A DNA stretch of 55,647 nucleotides, taken from contig BORH01000023.1 of assembly GCA_018333075.1 (NCBI GenBank), positions 1 to 55,647 on the forward strand, written 5' to 3'. The notes beneath the pieces are model-generated. The model ran no database searches. It worked only from the letters and a program-made list of their open reading frames with translations, and was not told the origin of the DNA. The position numbers and the translations under genes were made by a program. The stretch is from Heyndrickxia sporothermodurans (lineage in GTDB: Bacteria > Bacillota > Bacilli > Bacillales > Bacillaceae_C). This document shows positions 44,052-52,831 of the stretch, piece after piece. How positions within the stretch are numbered: position 1 is the stretch's first letter; every line of letters starts with the position of its first letter.

Positions 44052-44366
44052 TTACTCTCCTTCCGTCATTAATTTTTTTGTGAAATTTACCATGTCTTGA
44101 TATCGATTAAATTCTAGATATAGCACTTCCTTGCCTCTTTCGGTAATGCAGTACGTCTTCTTTTTGCGACTATCTTTTTCTTGTTTCACAGTTTCAATTA
44201 GCTTTTGTTTCTGAAGATTATTTAAGACACCATAAAGTGTTCCAGGAGCAATAATAAAGGTACCACCACTCACATTTTCAATCCCTTTAATAATTCCATA
44301 GCCATGCAAAGGTTCATGATATAGTGCTAATAAAACTAAATACATTGATTCAGACAATGGATTCAT
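44052..44366 (-). CDS. PadR-family transcriptional regulator
   Basis: 104 aa from ATG 44366 (GGAGGGG upstream). Winged helix: MYLVLLALYHEPLHGYGIIKGIE, TLYGVLNNLQKQKLIETVKQE, RKKKTYCITERGKEVL. It forms an operon with the DUF2812 gene and should repress it through the two ATATCG dyads directly upstream. Confidence 0.92.
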   Translation of the reverse strand: MNPLSESMYLVLLALYHEPLHGYGIIKGIENVSGGTFIIAPGTLYGVLNNLQKQKLIETVKQEKDSRKKKTYCITERGKEVLYLEFNRYQDMVNFTKKLMTEGE

Positions 44367-44382
44367 ATATTTCCCCTCCAAA

Positions 44383-44434
44383 ATATATCGACACTCGATA
44401 TATTGTTATACATAATATAAAAGACGATATATCG
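44383..44434. promoter_or_regulatory. Two dyads, putative PadR operators
   Basis: ATATATCGA-CAC-TCGATATAT (44383-44403) and CGATATATCG (44425-44434) lie in the padR promoter; both share the ATATCG half-site. Confidence 0.65.
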
Positions 44435-44562
44435 AATGTCAATTTATTGTCCTTTTACCATAATTATTCAAACAATCCTTGTAAAACTAAAGAAACCGTT
44501 TAGTGAAAGAAGGAAGTGGGTAATTTCTGTGAAATTTTAAAGTGAGAGTATGGGAGAATCTT

Positions 44563-44905
44563 ATGTCAATTAATACTGAAAGAGCGTAAAGAGGAATTTG
44601 TAACAAATATGATGCTGAATATTTTCCAACAGGAGACAAATTGAAGCTAGGGATTTCTAATAATGTAAAAGAAGGTATAGTCCCTATTAATGGTCTTCGC
44701 CTATAATCCATAAGAGGGAACCTCTGGCTGGTTTAAATGGGCAGGAGAAAAGTTTTCCGAAGACCCTGATTTTTTTGTTCCTCTTCATATTGAACATATT
44801 GATGAATGGGCACCAAATATAAAAAAATATTTAGGTTTGGCACCTGGATAGCGATTTTTAATTGCTGGTGTTTGGTTCGATAAAAAGATGATCGATGATT
44901 TTTAA
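44563..44905 (+). pseudogene. Decayed Imm33/DUF2185-like immunity protein gene
   Basis: ATG TCAATTAATACTGAAAGA is followed by a TAA at codon 9, then reads CNKYDAEYFPTGDKLKLGI, then shifts frame near 44700 and reads [41 protein letters not shown], a TAG, and RFLIAGVWFDKKMIDDF. The WFKWAGE, FFVPLH and YLGLAPGxRFLI elements are typical of DUF2185/Imm33 proteins, which are immunity partners in polymorphic toxin systems. Two stops and a frameshift make it dead. No toxin gene is adjacent. Confidence 0.75.
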
Positions 44906-44932
44906 TTATGTATCATATAATAGTTTAAGAAC

Positions 44933-44960
44933 TGAGCTGTCTTTTATGGCAGCTTTTCTT
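44933..44960 (+). terminator. Hairpin after the Imm33-like pseudogene
   Basis: AGCTGTC ... GGCAGCT arms followed by TTTTC, 28 bases after the pseudogene end. Confidence 0.45.
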
Positions 44961-45143
44961 ATTGAATTAACGGAGTATTTAGTTCAATAAACCAACTGCG
45001 ATTTCTTCAAATTTTTCCAATTATTTTAATAAAGTTAAATTTAAGAAGGAGTTATTAATAAACAGCCCGTATTATATAAAGATGATGCCTATTGCCAATC
45101 GGAGAAAAGGGAATGTAAATGAAAATAAGGGGAACGACTTTGT

Positions 45144-46013
45144 ATGATTAAAGTAATTCGTAGATTATATGAACGAGATGAATCAATTCATAATTTATAT
45201 GTGTCAATATCAAATAGACAAATATTTAGTTCCCAGGATAAGAAAAGTTCTCATTTAATAAATATTCGTTCAATGACAAAAAGCATCGTTTCACTTTTAA
45301 TTGGGATTGCATTAAAAAAAGAATTTATAAAGTCCCTTGAAACTCCGATTAATTACTTTCTATCTGGTGCTCCTACTCAGATATCAATAAGAGATTTACT
45401 TACAATGAGTTCGGGTTTCGATATTGATGACAAAGATTTATACGGACTGATTCTAAATAGTAATGATTGGGTAAGAGACATCTTAAACCTTCCATTAGCA
45501 GGAAGGGGTAAATTTAGATATAAAGGAGTAGATTATCACCTTCTATCTGCAATTATTAGTAAGTCAACGGGTTTAACGATGTCCAATTTTGCTCAGACAA
45601 ACCTCTTTTCACCACTCGAAATAATAGATGCTGAATGGGAAAGTGACCCCCAAGGTATAACAGTCGGGAGTACAGGCTTAAAGATTTCGTTTGAAAGTTT
45701 AATAAAAATATCCCAATTACTTGTTAATAATGGTTTAGAAAATACTAATGAGATTATTCCTAATGATTGGATAAATGTGTCTACTACAAATGGCATCCCA
45801 ACAAATTTAAGTTACGGTGATTATGGATTTGGATGGTGGATAAAAACGTATAAAGATAATGAAGTTTATCGTGCTTTAGGTTCAGGCGGTCAACAAATTC
45901 TCATATATCCCAAGGAAAGGATTTCAATTATTGTAACTGCAAACCCAAAAACATTTAATCACTTAGAGAGTGAAACTTTATCAAATAAGATTCTCGATAT
46001 CATTACGTCATAA
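45144..46013 (+). CDS. Serine hydrolase, class C beta-lactamase/penicillin-binding-like
   Basis: 289 aa, no signal peptide, so probably cytosolic or truncated. The SxxK motif is S43-M-T-K46 (IRSMTKSIVSLLIG). ISIRDLLTMSSGFD matches the family's turn. The Tyr motif is Y126-K-G (FRYKGVDYHLLSAI) rather than Y-x-N. GSGGQQILIYP stands at the KTG position. Enzymes of this class are esterases or peptidases more often than lactamases. It has a usable AGGGGAACG upstream. Function unknown. Confidence 0.83.
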   Translation: MIKVIRRLYERDESIHNLYVSISNRQIFSSQDKKSSHLINIRSMTKSIVSLLIGIALKKEFIKSLETPINYFLSGAPTQISIRDLLTMSSGFDIDDKDLYGLILNSNDWVRDILNLPLAGRGKFRYKGVDYHLLSAIISKSTGLTMSNFAQTNLFSPLEIIDAEWESDPQGITVGSTGLKISFESLIKISQLLVNNGLENTNEIIPNDWINVSTTNGIPTNLSYGDYGFGWWIKTYKDNEVYRALGSGGQQILIYPKERISIIVTANPKTFNHLESETLSNKILDIITS

Positions 46014-46195
46014 ATCATTGTTGCGAAAATGATTAACGTAAACGATTTATTAAAAAACAATTCTTCATTTAACGGGTGGGTGCTTTACTTCAATAAGTAG
46101 TAAAGTCTTTTATTACTAAGCTCTCGAAGCAGTTATATTTAAAAAAGGTACCTTTTGAAGGTGACAGAATTTTTGTGAGGGGTATAAAAATAACA

Positions 46196-46453
46196 ATGAA
46201 AGAAAAAAAGTTTGATATTTTAATGTTTTTTCAAATCATTTTTGTAATCCCTGTTGTGTTAATTAGTATTTACAGTCTGGTTACGGAAAACTTTAACTTA
46301 CAACCAGTGAGTTTCATACTTATGAGTGCATTGTTTCTTACAATAGCATTGCGAGAATATAAAAAAACTCAGAGTTTATTGTGGAGTATCTTCTATTTAT
46401 GCATTTCGTTATTCAGTTTATATGTTGCTATTGAAGGCATTATGATTAATTAA
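46196..46453 (+). CDS. Small three-segment membrane protein, uncharacterised
   Basis: 85 aa from ATG 46196 (GAGGGG 15-19 bases upstream, so a GTG start at 46175 is also possible). Three hydrophobic segments (ILMFFQIIFVIPVVLISIYSL, VSFILMSALFLTIALR, LLWSIFYLCISLFSLYVAI). No family recognised. Confidence 0.6.
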   Translation: MKEKKFDILMFFQIIFVIPVVLISIYSLVTENFNLQPVSFILMSALFLTIALREYKKTQSLLWSIFYLCISLFSLYVAIEGIMIN

Positions 46454-46557
46454 ATAGAAATAATCTTCACCTGTTGAAAAAAAATAAAAGGATATTTACC
46501 CAAAAACAAGAATACATTGTAGTGTTTTTTTAAAGCAGTTAAATAGGAGGGATTGAA

Positions 46558-47034
46558 TTGGAGGAGTTAATTAAGGAATATGCTTTAGGATACTCATTGC
46601 TTCGGGAAGCCATTGAAGGATTAACCGAGGAAGAGCTTCGTTACAAGCCCGCACCGGACAAATGGAGTATTCATCAAATCCTTATACATGTGACAGATTC
46701 CGAGATCTCGTCCACATCTCGGCTAAAAAAGGTCTTGGCGGAGGATGAGCCGAATCTGATTTCATTTGACCAAAACGCATGGGCGAATAACTTGAGGTAC
46801 GATTTGTTAGACCGTGAACAGTATCTGCTTCTGTTCAAATTATTGCGTTCCAGTATGCAACCTATTCTAGAAAATCTAACTAGTGAACAAAGTAAGAGAG
46901 TGGGGGTGTATGTCGATCAGGGGCGGTTCACATTTAAGCAATTGTTGGAATACCGTGTTCTACATGTCCGCGACCATCTTGCTCAAATTGAACGAGTAAA
47001 GAAGGCATACCAAGAGAACCAAGTAACCTATTGA
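46558..47034 (+). CDS. DinB-family metal-binding protein
   Basis: 158 aa, TTG start with GGAGGG nine bases upstream. DinB four-helix bundle: LLREAIEGLTEEELRYKPAPDKWSIHQILIHVTDSE with the first His, and VLHVRDHLAQIERVK with the terminal His pair. Members are often thiol-dependent transferases (bacillithiol) in Bacillus; this member's substrate is unknown. Terminator at 47065. Confidence 0.88.
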   Translation: MEELIKEYALGYSLLREAIEGLTEEELRYKPAPDKWSIHQILIHVTDSEISSTSRLKKVLAEDEPNLISFDQNAWANNLRYDLLDREQYLLLFKLLRSSMQPILENLTSEQSKRVGVYVDQGRFTFKQLLEYRVLHVRDHLAQIERVKKAYQENQVTY

Positions 47035-47064
47035 ACAATTAACAGTTGCAAGAGTTGAGAAAGA

Positions 47065-47090
47065 AGATCGCTGTGGCGGTCTTTTTTCTT
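47065..47090 (+). terminator. Terminator of the DinB gene
   Basis: AGATCGC-TGTG-GCGGTCT followed by six T's. Confidence 0.8.
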
Positions 47091-47315
47091 ATTCAAAAAA
47101 AGGGGGCTACACTAATTTTTTCCTTTTTTAATATTGTCCATTCCTCACACAATCTTCTTTGAAGAAAAAAAGAACAAGCTCCTCTTCTCATAACCATTCT
47201 CACTGTTTTGAACCATTAATTAGTCCCAATCCCTAAAACAACATTTAATCCTGTCAACGTTTTCCTAAGTTTCACAAAGCAGCATAATAGTTCCTGTTCC
47301 GTAACTACTAAAAAA

Positions 47316-47335
47316 GCCACCAATAATGGCAGCTG
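47316..47335 (-). terminator. Terminator of the glycosyltransferase gene
   Basis: Minus strand GCCATTATTGGTGGC then TTTTTT, 12-32 bases after the stop. Confidence 0.5.
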
Positions 47336-47347
47336 AAAATCTTATTT

Positions 47348-48550
47348 TTAGATATGATATTGACTTTTAAATTTGAAAATCTCATCAACAGCTTGGTGAT
47401 ACCCACCTGCTTTTTGAAAGGATTCACTAATATTTGCAACAGCTTTATGGAAGGATGGTTGGTTTAACACATGATCTGTGGCATCATATAGTTGATTTGC
47501 CGTCAAACTTTGCATTTGTAATTGAATACCTGCCCCGATATTGGCAACTTGTCCGGCAATTATCGGTTGATCTGCACTTTGTGGAATTACAATTAGCGGA
47601 ACCCCGTAATAGAGACCTTCATTGGTACTGTTCATTCCACCATGTGTGATAAATAATTTAGTGTATTTTAGCACTTCGGTTTGTGGAACATAATTTTTTA
47701 CAATGAAGTTTTGAGGGATCCCTCCCAATTCACCTAGGAGAGTTTGTTTCCCAATAGACATGACGACGGTATGATCAGTGTTCTTGAATGCCTTAAAACA
47801 AAGCTTATAGAAATCAATGGCTCGGTTCATGACTGTACCGAGTGAAATGTAAATGGGACTTTTTCCTTTAATTTCAGTCAGGTCAAAGTTTTCTTGTGTT
47901 AATCGTGAAGAGATGGATGGACCTACAAATTTATATGTTTGGTCAAATGCTTCTCCAAAAGGTTGGAATTCCCTAGTTGTATAAACAATTGTAAGTGGTG
48001 CAGGATTACAAAAAACTTCATATGGAGAACTGATTTCAACATCATATTTTTCTTTAATTTTTGTTATTAGATTTTGAAATTCATTATTTATCCTTTTAAA
48101 TATTTCTGCTGGGATATTTTGTGAAAGATGCTCTAATGTTCTATCGAATGATACTTTAGTTTCTGCAAAGGATGTACACGAATTGATCGCGGGAAGCTTA
48201 AGGATTTGGGCAAGTAACCGTCCGCAACCAAACATAGAATCGTGGATGATGTAATCAAAATGCTCACCTTTGATCTGTTCAAGAACACTAGGTATGACGA
48301 TATCTGCCGTATGTAAAAGACCGTTGACTCTTTCAAGTAAATGATTTCTTCCACCTGAGATAAAAGCTTTTATAAATTTTTGAGCGTCAATTGTTCGTAC
48401 AGTAGCTCCCGTCTTCTCAATACGCTCTCGAAAATCTTCTATCGTAAAGTACACTACCTCTTCTCCACGCGAAATAAGCTCTTGTACGACTCCAATAGTT
48501 GGATTGATATGTCCTTCTGATCCACTATTAATAAATAAAACACGTGCCAA
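47348..48550 (-). CDS. Macrolide-type UDP-glycosyltransferase (MGT family, YjiC/YojK-like)
   Basis: 400 aa, TTG start at 48550 with AAGGAG eight bases upstream (a GTG at 48559 overlaps this site). GT1 fold: INSGSEGHINPTIGVVQELI with the catalytic His in the N-terminal domain, and the sugar-nucleotide donor motif in FITHGGMNSTNEGLYYGVPLIVIPQSADQPIIA. Transfers sugar to small acceptors such as antibiotics or flavonoids. It stands alone; a role in antibiotic tolerance is possible. Confidence 0.9.
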   Translation of the reverse strand: MARVLFINSGSEGHINPTIGVVQELISRGEEVVYFTIEDFRERIEKTGATVRTIDAQKFIKAFISGGRNHLLERVNGLLHTADIVIPSVLEQIKGEHFDYIIHDSMFGCGRLLAQILKLPAINSCTSFAETKVSFDRTLEHLSQNIPAEIFKRINNEFQNLITKIKEKYDVEISSPYEVFCNPAPLTIVYTTREFQPFGEAFDQTYKFVGPSISSRLTQENFDLTEIKGKSPIYISLGTVMNRAIDFYKLCFKAFKNTDHTVVMSIGKQTLLGELGGIPQNFIVKNYVPQTEVLKYTKLFITHGGMNSTNEGLYYGVPLIVIPQSADQPIIAGQVANIGAGIQLQMQSLTANQLYDATDHVLNQPSFHKAVANISESFQKAGGYHQAVDEIFKFKSQYHI

Positions 48551-48730
48551 TTCTACCACTCCTTAGGTAAAGATTTTTTCTAGATTGTGTAAGAGTCACT
48601 ATCCCATATTATTGTTTAACTATGTTAAAACACCTTGGGTTCTTTTAGCAAGTACAATCAAGTATCGATTTTCACTAATCTGCTCAGTTAGTGGAACACA
48701 AGAGAAATGCTCAATCCTAAATGAAGTAAA

Positions 48731-48757
48731 ACTCCCTTATTTTTGATGCAGTTCACC
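48731..48757 (-). repeat. Dispersed repeat family 1, copy E
   Basis: Minus strand GGTGAACTGCATCAAAAATA then AGGGAGT matches the family consensus. Confidence 0.6.
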
Positions 48758-48867
48758 GGGATAACTTAAAATGAATTTTTTATATTATTTGTGCTGTATT
48801 TATCTTAATACATAGACTTTTCGAATCAATTTCCATTTTAGTCTTAGAAGATACAGAGTATTATTAA

Positions 48868-48895
48868 GAAACTCGCCAACACTGTGGCGAGTTTT
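48868..48895 (-). terminator. Terminator of the TolB-like gene
   Basis: AACTCGCCA-ACACTG-TGGCGAGTT, nine-bp stem with flanking A/T runs. Confidence 0.75.
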
Positions 48896-48919
48896 AAGGG
48901 ATTTTGTTTAGAGTAGTGG

Positions 48920-49753
48920 TTAAATTAGAAAAGGAGACCAATCCGGATCAAAATTAACTCCATCCGCTGTATCTGTAATCTGTACAGGATTGGAACCATC
49001 CGTATTTATGACCCAAATTTCATCATCATCAAATTCTTCATCAGGAGTGATTCGAACAAACGCAATTCGGTTACCGTCCGGCGACCATGTAGGGTATCTA
49101 TCTTCTAAAGGATTATCAGTAAGTTGTATAGGATTAGAACCATCAGCATTCATGATCCAAATCTCAGAATTACCACTTCGATTTGAGGAAAATGCAATTT
49201 TTAAGCCATCTGGGGACCATGCTGGTTCAAAACCGTTTTCAGTAGAAAGTGGAGTAGGATTGGAACCATCAGCATTCATGATCCAAATGGTATTAACTCC
49301 TGAACGATTTGAACTAAAAGCTATTTTACTTCCGTCTGGCGACCAATCTGGGTTATCATCCTGTGAAGCATGATTAGTAAGATTCGTCTGATTTGATCCA
49401 TCAGCATTCATAACCCAGATTTCATCATTACCTGTTCGATTGGTTGAAAATGCAAGTTGCGATCCATCAGGTGACCATGTAGGGTGACCATTGAAAAAAG
49501 GTGTGTCAGTAAAGGTCAGCTGTTTAGGATTGGAACCATCAGCATTCATGACCCAAATTTCGAATCCTCCACTTCGATCAGAATAAAAAGCAATCCTTGA
49601 TCCATCAGGTGACCAAGCGGGGTGACCATTATTTATATTGTTACCTGTAAAGGTAAGCTGAACACGGTTTGACCCATCTGGATTCATTGACCAGATTTCA
49701 AAACTTCCAGGACGAACGGAAGTAAAAGCAATCCTACTTCTACTTAATCCCAT
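48920..49753 (-). CDS. TolB-like beta-propeller (WD40/PD40 repeat) protein
   Basis: 277 aa composed almost wholly of about six repeats of 42-46 residues, each with IAF.S.RSG..EIW.MNADGSN..QLT and PAWSPDG elements. This makes a six-bladed PD40/TolB propeller. There is no signal peptide or membrane segment, so it stays in the cytosol unless exported otherwise. In this family the propeller usually binds proteins or, when fused, peptidase partners. It stands alone; partner unknown. AAGGAGGT precedes the ATG. Confidence 0.9.
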   Translation of the reverse strand: MGLSRSRIAFTSVRPGSFEIWSMNPDGSNRVQLTFTGNNINNGHPAWSPDGSRIAFYSDRSGGFEIWVMNADGSNPKQLTFTDTPFFNGHPTWSPDGSQLAFSTNRTGNDEIWVMNADGSNQTNLTNHASQDDNPDWSPDGSKIAFSSNRSGVNTIWIMNADGSNPTPLSTENGFEPAWSPDGLKIAFSSNRSGNSEIWIMNADGSNPIQLTDNPLEDRYPTWSPDGNRIAFVRITPDEEFDDDEIWVINTDGSNPVQITDTADGVNFDPDWSPFLI

Positions 49754-50140
49754 CTATTAACCTCCTTACGTAATATAGAATATCTTATTAAAACATATAA
49801 ACCCTAGTATAGACTGGTATATTAAGTATTTGGTGGAGTTTTTTATAGAAATGTATTTAATTAATGTGGTTTAGTTTAATAAACGAAGAAAAAATACATC
49901 CAGGATTCTTTTGATAATTTCATCCCATAGTATTTAAAAGCCAAAAGTATGTAAGTTTTTACACATAATCTGGTATTTTGGTTTGTTATTTTTTTCTTAT
50001 TTCAAAAACCTCATTTATTTATGATGCGGTTCACGGTTGTAATCATGGTAAAGCATTTAAATATTTATTTACTTGCTTTTTAAAAATTAGTCAGTTATAC
50101 TGATTGTTGAGTTTGCTGATTATCGCGAGAGGTGAAATTT
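49754..50140. other. Divergent intergenic region TolB-like to MarR
   Basis: No gene. Repeat family 1 copy D at 50003-50034; the MarR promoter lies after it. Confidence 0.5.
50003..50034 (-). repeat. Dispersed repeat family 1, copy D
   Basis: Minus strand GTGAACCGCATCATAAAT then AAATGAGGTTTTTG: the best-preserved copy of the consensus. Confidence 0.65.
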
Positions 50141-50560
50141 ATGAACAAATGGAATCAATCTTATGGTTTTTTGCTTGGAAAAATTCTGCAGCAAATGGAA
50201 GGGAAGTTTGCTGAAGGACTTATCCCATTTAGGATTAACGCAAGGCAATATGGAGTTCTATTATTTATTCAGGAAAATCCTAATTCTTCACAAAAAGATA
50301 TTTCTGAAAACCTACAAATCGATCGGACAACAATGGTGAGCCATATTGATTATTTAGAAGGTTTAGGATTTGTTGAGAGGACAAAAAATCCTAATGATAG
50401 AAGATCTTATAGCCTTATGATTACTGAAAAAGGTAATGAAGTAGTGGATTCACGTTGGGAATTTTTAATCAATACAGAATCAGAAGTTTTAGCTCCTTTA
50501 AATCAGCAAGAGAGACAATTGCTTAAAGATTTCCTTGTTAAAATTTGGAGGTCACTTTAG
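50141..50560 (+). CDS. MarR-family transcriptional regulator
   Basis: 139 aa from ATG 50141. Winged-helix core: ARQYGVLLFIQENPNSSQKDISENLQIDRTTMVSHIDYLEGLGFVERTKNPNDRRSY. MarR proteins sense phenolics or oxidants and repress neighbours. Followed after 20 bp by a rhodanese-domain gene and then an EVE-domain gene, suggesting a redox or sulfur-related regulon. Confidence 0.9.
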   Translation: MNKWNQSYGFLLGKILQQMEGKFAEGLIPFRINARQYGVLLFIQENPNSSQKDISENLQIDRTTMVSHIDYLEGLGFVERTKNPNDRRSYSLMITEKGNEVVDSRWEFLINTESEVLAPLNQQERQLLKDFLVKIWRSL

Positions 50561-50580
50561 AATACAGGAGGTTATAAAAT

Positions 50581-50973
50581 ATGAACGCACTTGATTATTT
50601 TAATGCACGTCTTCAAGGAACAATAAGTCCTATGGATTATCTAAGGTCTAAGCAAATGGATTCAGAGAAATACTTCTTAATAGATGTTAGAAACGGTCCA
50701 GCTCATTTAAGAAATGTAATAATTAAGGATGCAAATGTTATACCAGAACAAGAATTGCCAAATCGTTTAAATGAAATACCAAAAGATAAGGAAATTATCT
50801 TGTATTGCTGGGACGTCTGGTGCAACACTGCTGCCAAAGTAGCAAAGTTTTTACTAGAAAGGGATTATCGTGTTAAAGAGTTGACCGGAGGGATAGCAGC
50901 ATGGAAGGAAATGGACTTTCCTGTTTCAGATTCAATACAAAAGAATAACTCCACAGACCATTGTGGGTGTTGA
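50581..50973 (+). CDS. Single-domain rhodanese-like protein
   Basis: 130 aa. Rhodanese fold (FLIDVRNGPAHLRNVIIKDANVIP, KDKEIILYC, VKELTGGIAAWKEMDFPV). The active-site loop is C76-W-D-V-W-C81; C76 is the likely persulfide carrier. A Cys-rich tail (DHCGC) ends the protein. Moves sulfane sulfur or acts in thiol regulation. AGGAGG precedes the ATG; belongs with the MarR gene. Confidence 0.9.
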   Translation: MNALDYFNARLQGTISPMDYLRSKQMDSEKYFLIDVRNGPAHLRNVIIKDANVIPEQELPNRLNEIPKDKEIILYCWDVWCNTAAKVAKFLLERDYRVKELTGGIAAWKEMDFPVSDSIQKNNSTDHCGC

Positions 50974-50983
50974 GACTAAGCAA

Positions 50984-51412
50984 ATGAAACGAAGATATTG
51001 GATTGGAGTTGTATCTCGTGATCATGTATTAAAGGGAGTACATGGAGGATTCACCCAACTTTGTCATGGGAAAGAGGGTCCTTTAAAAAGGATGGGTACT
51101 GGTGATTGGATTATCTATTATTCTTCAAAAAAGAACTTCAAGGAAAATACACCATACCAAAAATTCACTGCTATAGGAAAAATAATTGATAATCATATTT
51201 ATCAGTGTGATATGGGAAATGGCTTTATTCCTTTCCGTAGAAATATAGATTTCCTTAGAAGCAAAGAAATACCCATCCACCCTTTAATCCCATACCTTTC
51301 TTTCATTGTAAATAAGAAACATTGGGGTTATGCCTTCAGATTTGGTCATTTAGAAATAAGTGAGCAAGATTTTCATCTGATTGCAAAACAAATGGTGATA
51401 AAAGGAGAGTAG
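50984..51412 (+). CDS. EVE-domain (UPF0310-like) protein
   Basis: 142 aa from ATG 50984, starting MKRRYWIGVVSRDHVLKG, with GDWIIYYSSKK and a C-terminal FVNKKHWGYAFRFGHLEIS. EVE/PUA-like fold that binds modified bases in nucleic acids; in bacteria these occur near restriction genes and also alone. Eleven bp after the rhodanese gene. Confidence 0.88.
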   Translation: MKRRYWIGVVSRDHVLKGVHGGFTQLCHGKEGPLKRMGTGDWIIYYSSKKNFKENTPYQKFTAIGKIIDNHIYQCDMGNGFIPFRRNIDFLRSKEIPIHPLIPYLSFIVNKKHWGYAFRFGHLEISEQDFHLIAKQMVIKGE

Positions 51413-51477
51413 ATACCTTCTAATTTTCTTTTATCCGTTGACTTCTTTATGCATTATAATTTCAACTCTCTACTTTA

Positions 51478-51498
51478 CCACTATTTGTGATACGGTTC
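51478..51498 (-). repeat. Dispersed repeat family 1, copy F
   Basis: Minus strand GAACCGTATCACAAATAGTGG, shorter but still aligned to the consensus start. Confidence 0.5.
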
Positions 51499-51560
51499 GT
51501 CCTAAATCCTCACTATTGTAGACCCTGATCCTTTTGTTCATCAATAATTTATCAAAAAAT

Positions 51561-51593
51561 AGCATTAATCCTTTTTGGATTAATGCCCCTATA
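51561..51593. terminator. Hairpin of repeat family 3
   Basis: AGCATTAATCC-TTTTT-GGATTAATGCC is a near-perfect stem related to 2675-2714. Confidence 0.55.
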
Positions 51594-51675
51594 GCTTAAT
51601 AAGAATCTGATTCGCGTTATTTATTTCGCATTAAAATATAAAGAGAACTTAAACTTAAAAAAAGGTTTTTGATTG

Positions 51676-52467
51676 TTATAAAAAATGACTAGCTTCCTTG
51701 CTAGCGGAGCTTTTTCCCTTAACCTGCTTTAATGTTGCTACTATAAGAAAGCTAACAATCACTAATAAGAGCCATGAACTAACCTTTCCTAGATGAACGA
51801 GACTCCATGCCTCGGTTTGGTTTGGGTATTTCCAAGCTCCAAAGAACGTTGCGATATTTTCGGCTATCCAAATAAAAAATCCGATGAGTACAAAAGAAAG
51901 TGCGAGTGGCATACGGTAACGAGTTCCATCAACCTCGTATATGACCCACGATCGCCAAAAGACGATAATGACAAGTCCAGATAACCACCAACGAACGTCA
52001 ATCCAATAATGGTGGGTGAAAAAATTCAAATAAATTGCAGCTGCAAGAAGTACAACTACCAAGAACGGTGGCCACTTAACCAGTTCAACCTTTAACTTCC
52101 TCCACGCTTGGCAAAGATAGCTTGCAACACTTGCATACATAAATCCGCTATACAAAGGCACGCCAAAAATTTTGAAATATCCTTTCTCTGGATATGACCA
52201 GGAGCCCATATGCACCTTGAAAAGTTCAAGAGCGAGTCCAATTAAGTGGAACAATGTGATAACCTTTAGTTCATCCCGTGTTTCAAGCCCGGAACGCACC
52301 ATCAACCACTGCATCAGAAGGCAGATGATAAGCATCCAGTCATACCGTGGTAAGAAGGGAAGAGGTATGATTTGTGTAAGAGCCAAAGAGGCAAAAATAA
52401 CTACAGGAAACAAACAAGATAAGGCCTGCTCCCAACCAAAACGAACGAGTTGTTTTAGTGCTCTCAT
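51676..52467 (-). CDS. yoaT: DUF817 membrane protein (YoaT)
   Basis: 263 aa with about eight membrane segments; matches the length and character of B. subtilis YoaT (DUF817). Notable conserved stretches: SGLETRDELKVITLFHLIGLALELFKVHMGSW, HHYWIDVRWWLSG, WIAENIATFFGAWKYPNQ. Function unknown. In B. subtilis it is also close to yozG and yoaS, as here. Confidence 0.9.
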   Translation of the reverse strand: MRALKQLVRFGWEQALSCLFPVVIFASLALTQIIPLPFLPRYDWMLIICLLMQWLMVRSGLETRDELKVITLFHLIGLALELFKVHMGSWSYPEKGYFKIFGVPLYSGFMYASVASYLCQAWRKLKVELVKWPPFLVVVLLAAAIYLNFFTHHYWIDVRWWLSGLVIIVFWRSWVIYEVDGTRYRMPLALSFVLIGFFIWIAENIATFFGAWKYPNQTEAWSLVHLGKVSSWLLLVIVSFLIVATLKQVKGKSSASKEASHFL

Positions 52468-52599
52468 GATTTATGCCTCCAAGGTTGTTTTTTGATTATA
52501 TATAAGTTCTGCTTATTATAGTTAAATAGATTTAAGTTTATATACATAGAATCACAGCCGATAGACTTTCTTTTCCTTTCGGTGTTAAATATTGCTAGC

Positions 52600-52821
52600 T
52601 TAATCATGGGTGTCCTCATCACTTCGGTATTCTAAAATATCTCCAGGCTGACATTCTAAAGCCTTACAAATTGCCTCTAAAGTCGATAATCGAATCGCTT
52701 TTGCCTTCCCATTTTTCAATATAGAAAGATTCGCCATCGTAATTCCAACTTTCTCCGAAAGTTCCGTTACGCTCATTTTTCTTTTCGCAAGCATCACATC
52801 AATATTGATTATTATTGCCAT
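52600..52821 (-). CDS. yozG: YozG-type XRE transcriptional regulator
   Basis: 73 aa from ATG 52821 (GAGGTG upstream). Compact Cro/C1 helix-turn-helix: MLAKRKMSVTELSEKVGITMANLSILKNGKAKAIRLSTLEAICKALECQPGDILEY. It overlaps or abuts yoaS (stop 52832), forming the conserved regulator plus DUF2975 pair. Confidence 0.9.
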   Translation of the reverse strand: MAIIINIDVMLAKRKMSVTELSEKVGITMANLSILKNGKAKAIRLSTLEAICKALECQPGDILEYRSDEDTHD

Positions 52822-52831
52822 GTTATTCACC

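Larger units (their letters stand above)
48551..48919. other. Intergenic region TolB-like gene to glycosyltransferase
   Basis: No gene. Contains repeat family 1 copy E (48731) and the terminator of the TolB-like gene (48868-48895). Confidence 0.55.

Noticed and set aside
44487-44711. Minus-strand 74-codon frame
   Set aside because: Opposite strand of the Imm33-like pseudogene; the plus-strand protein similarity explains the open frame.
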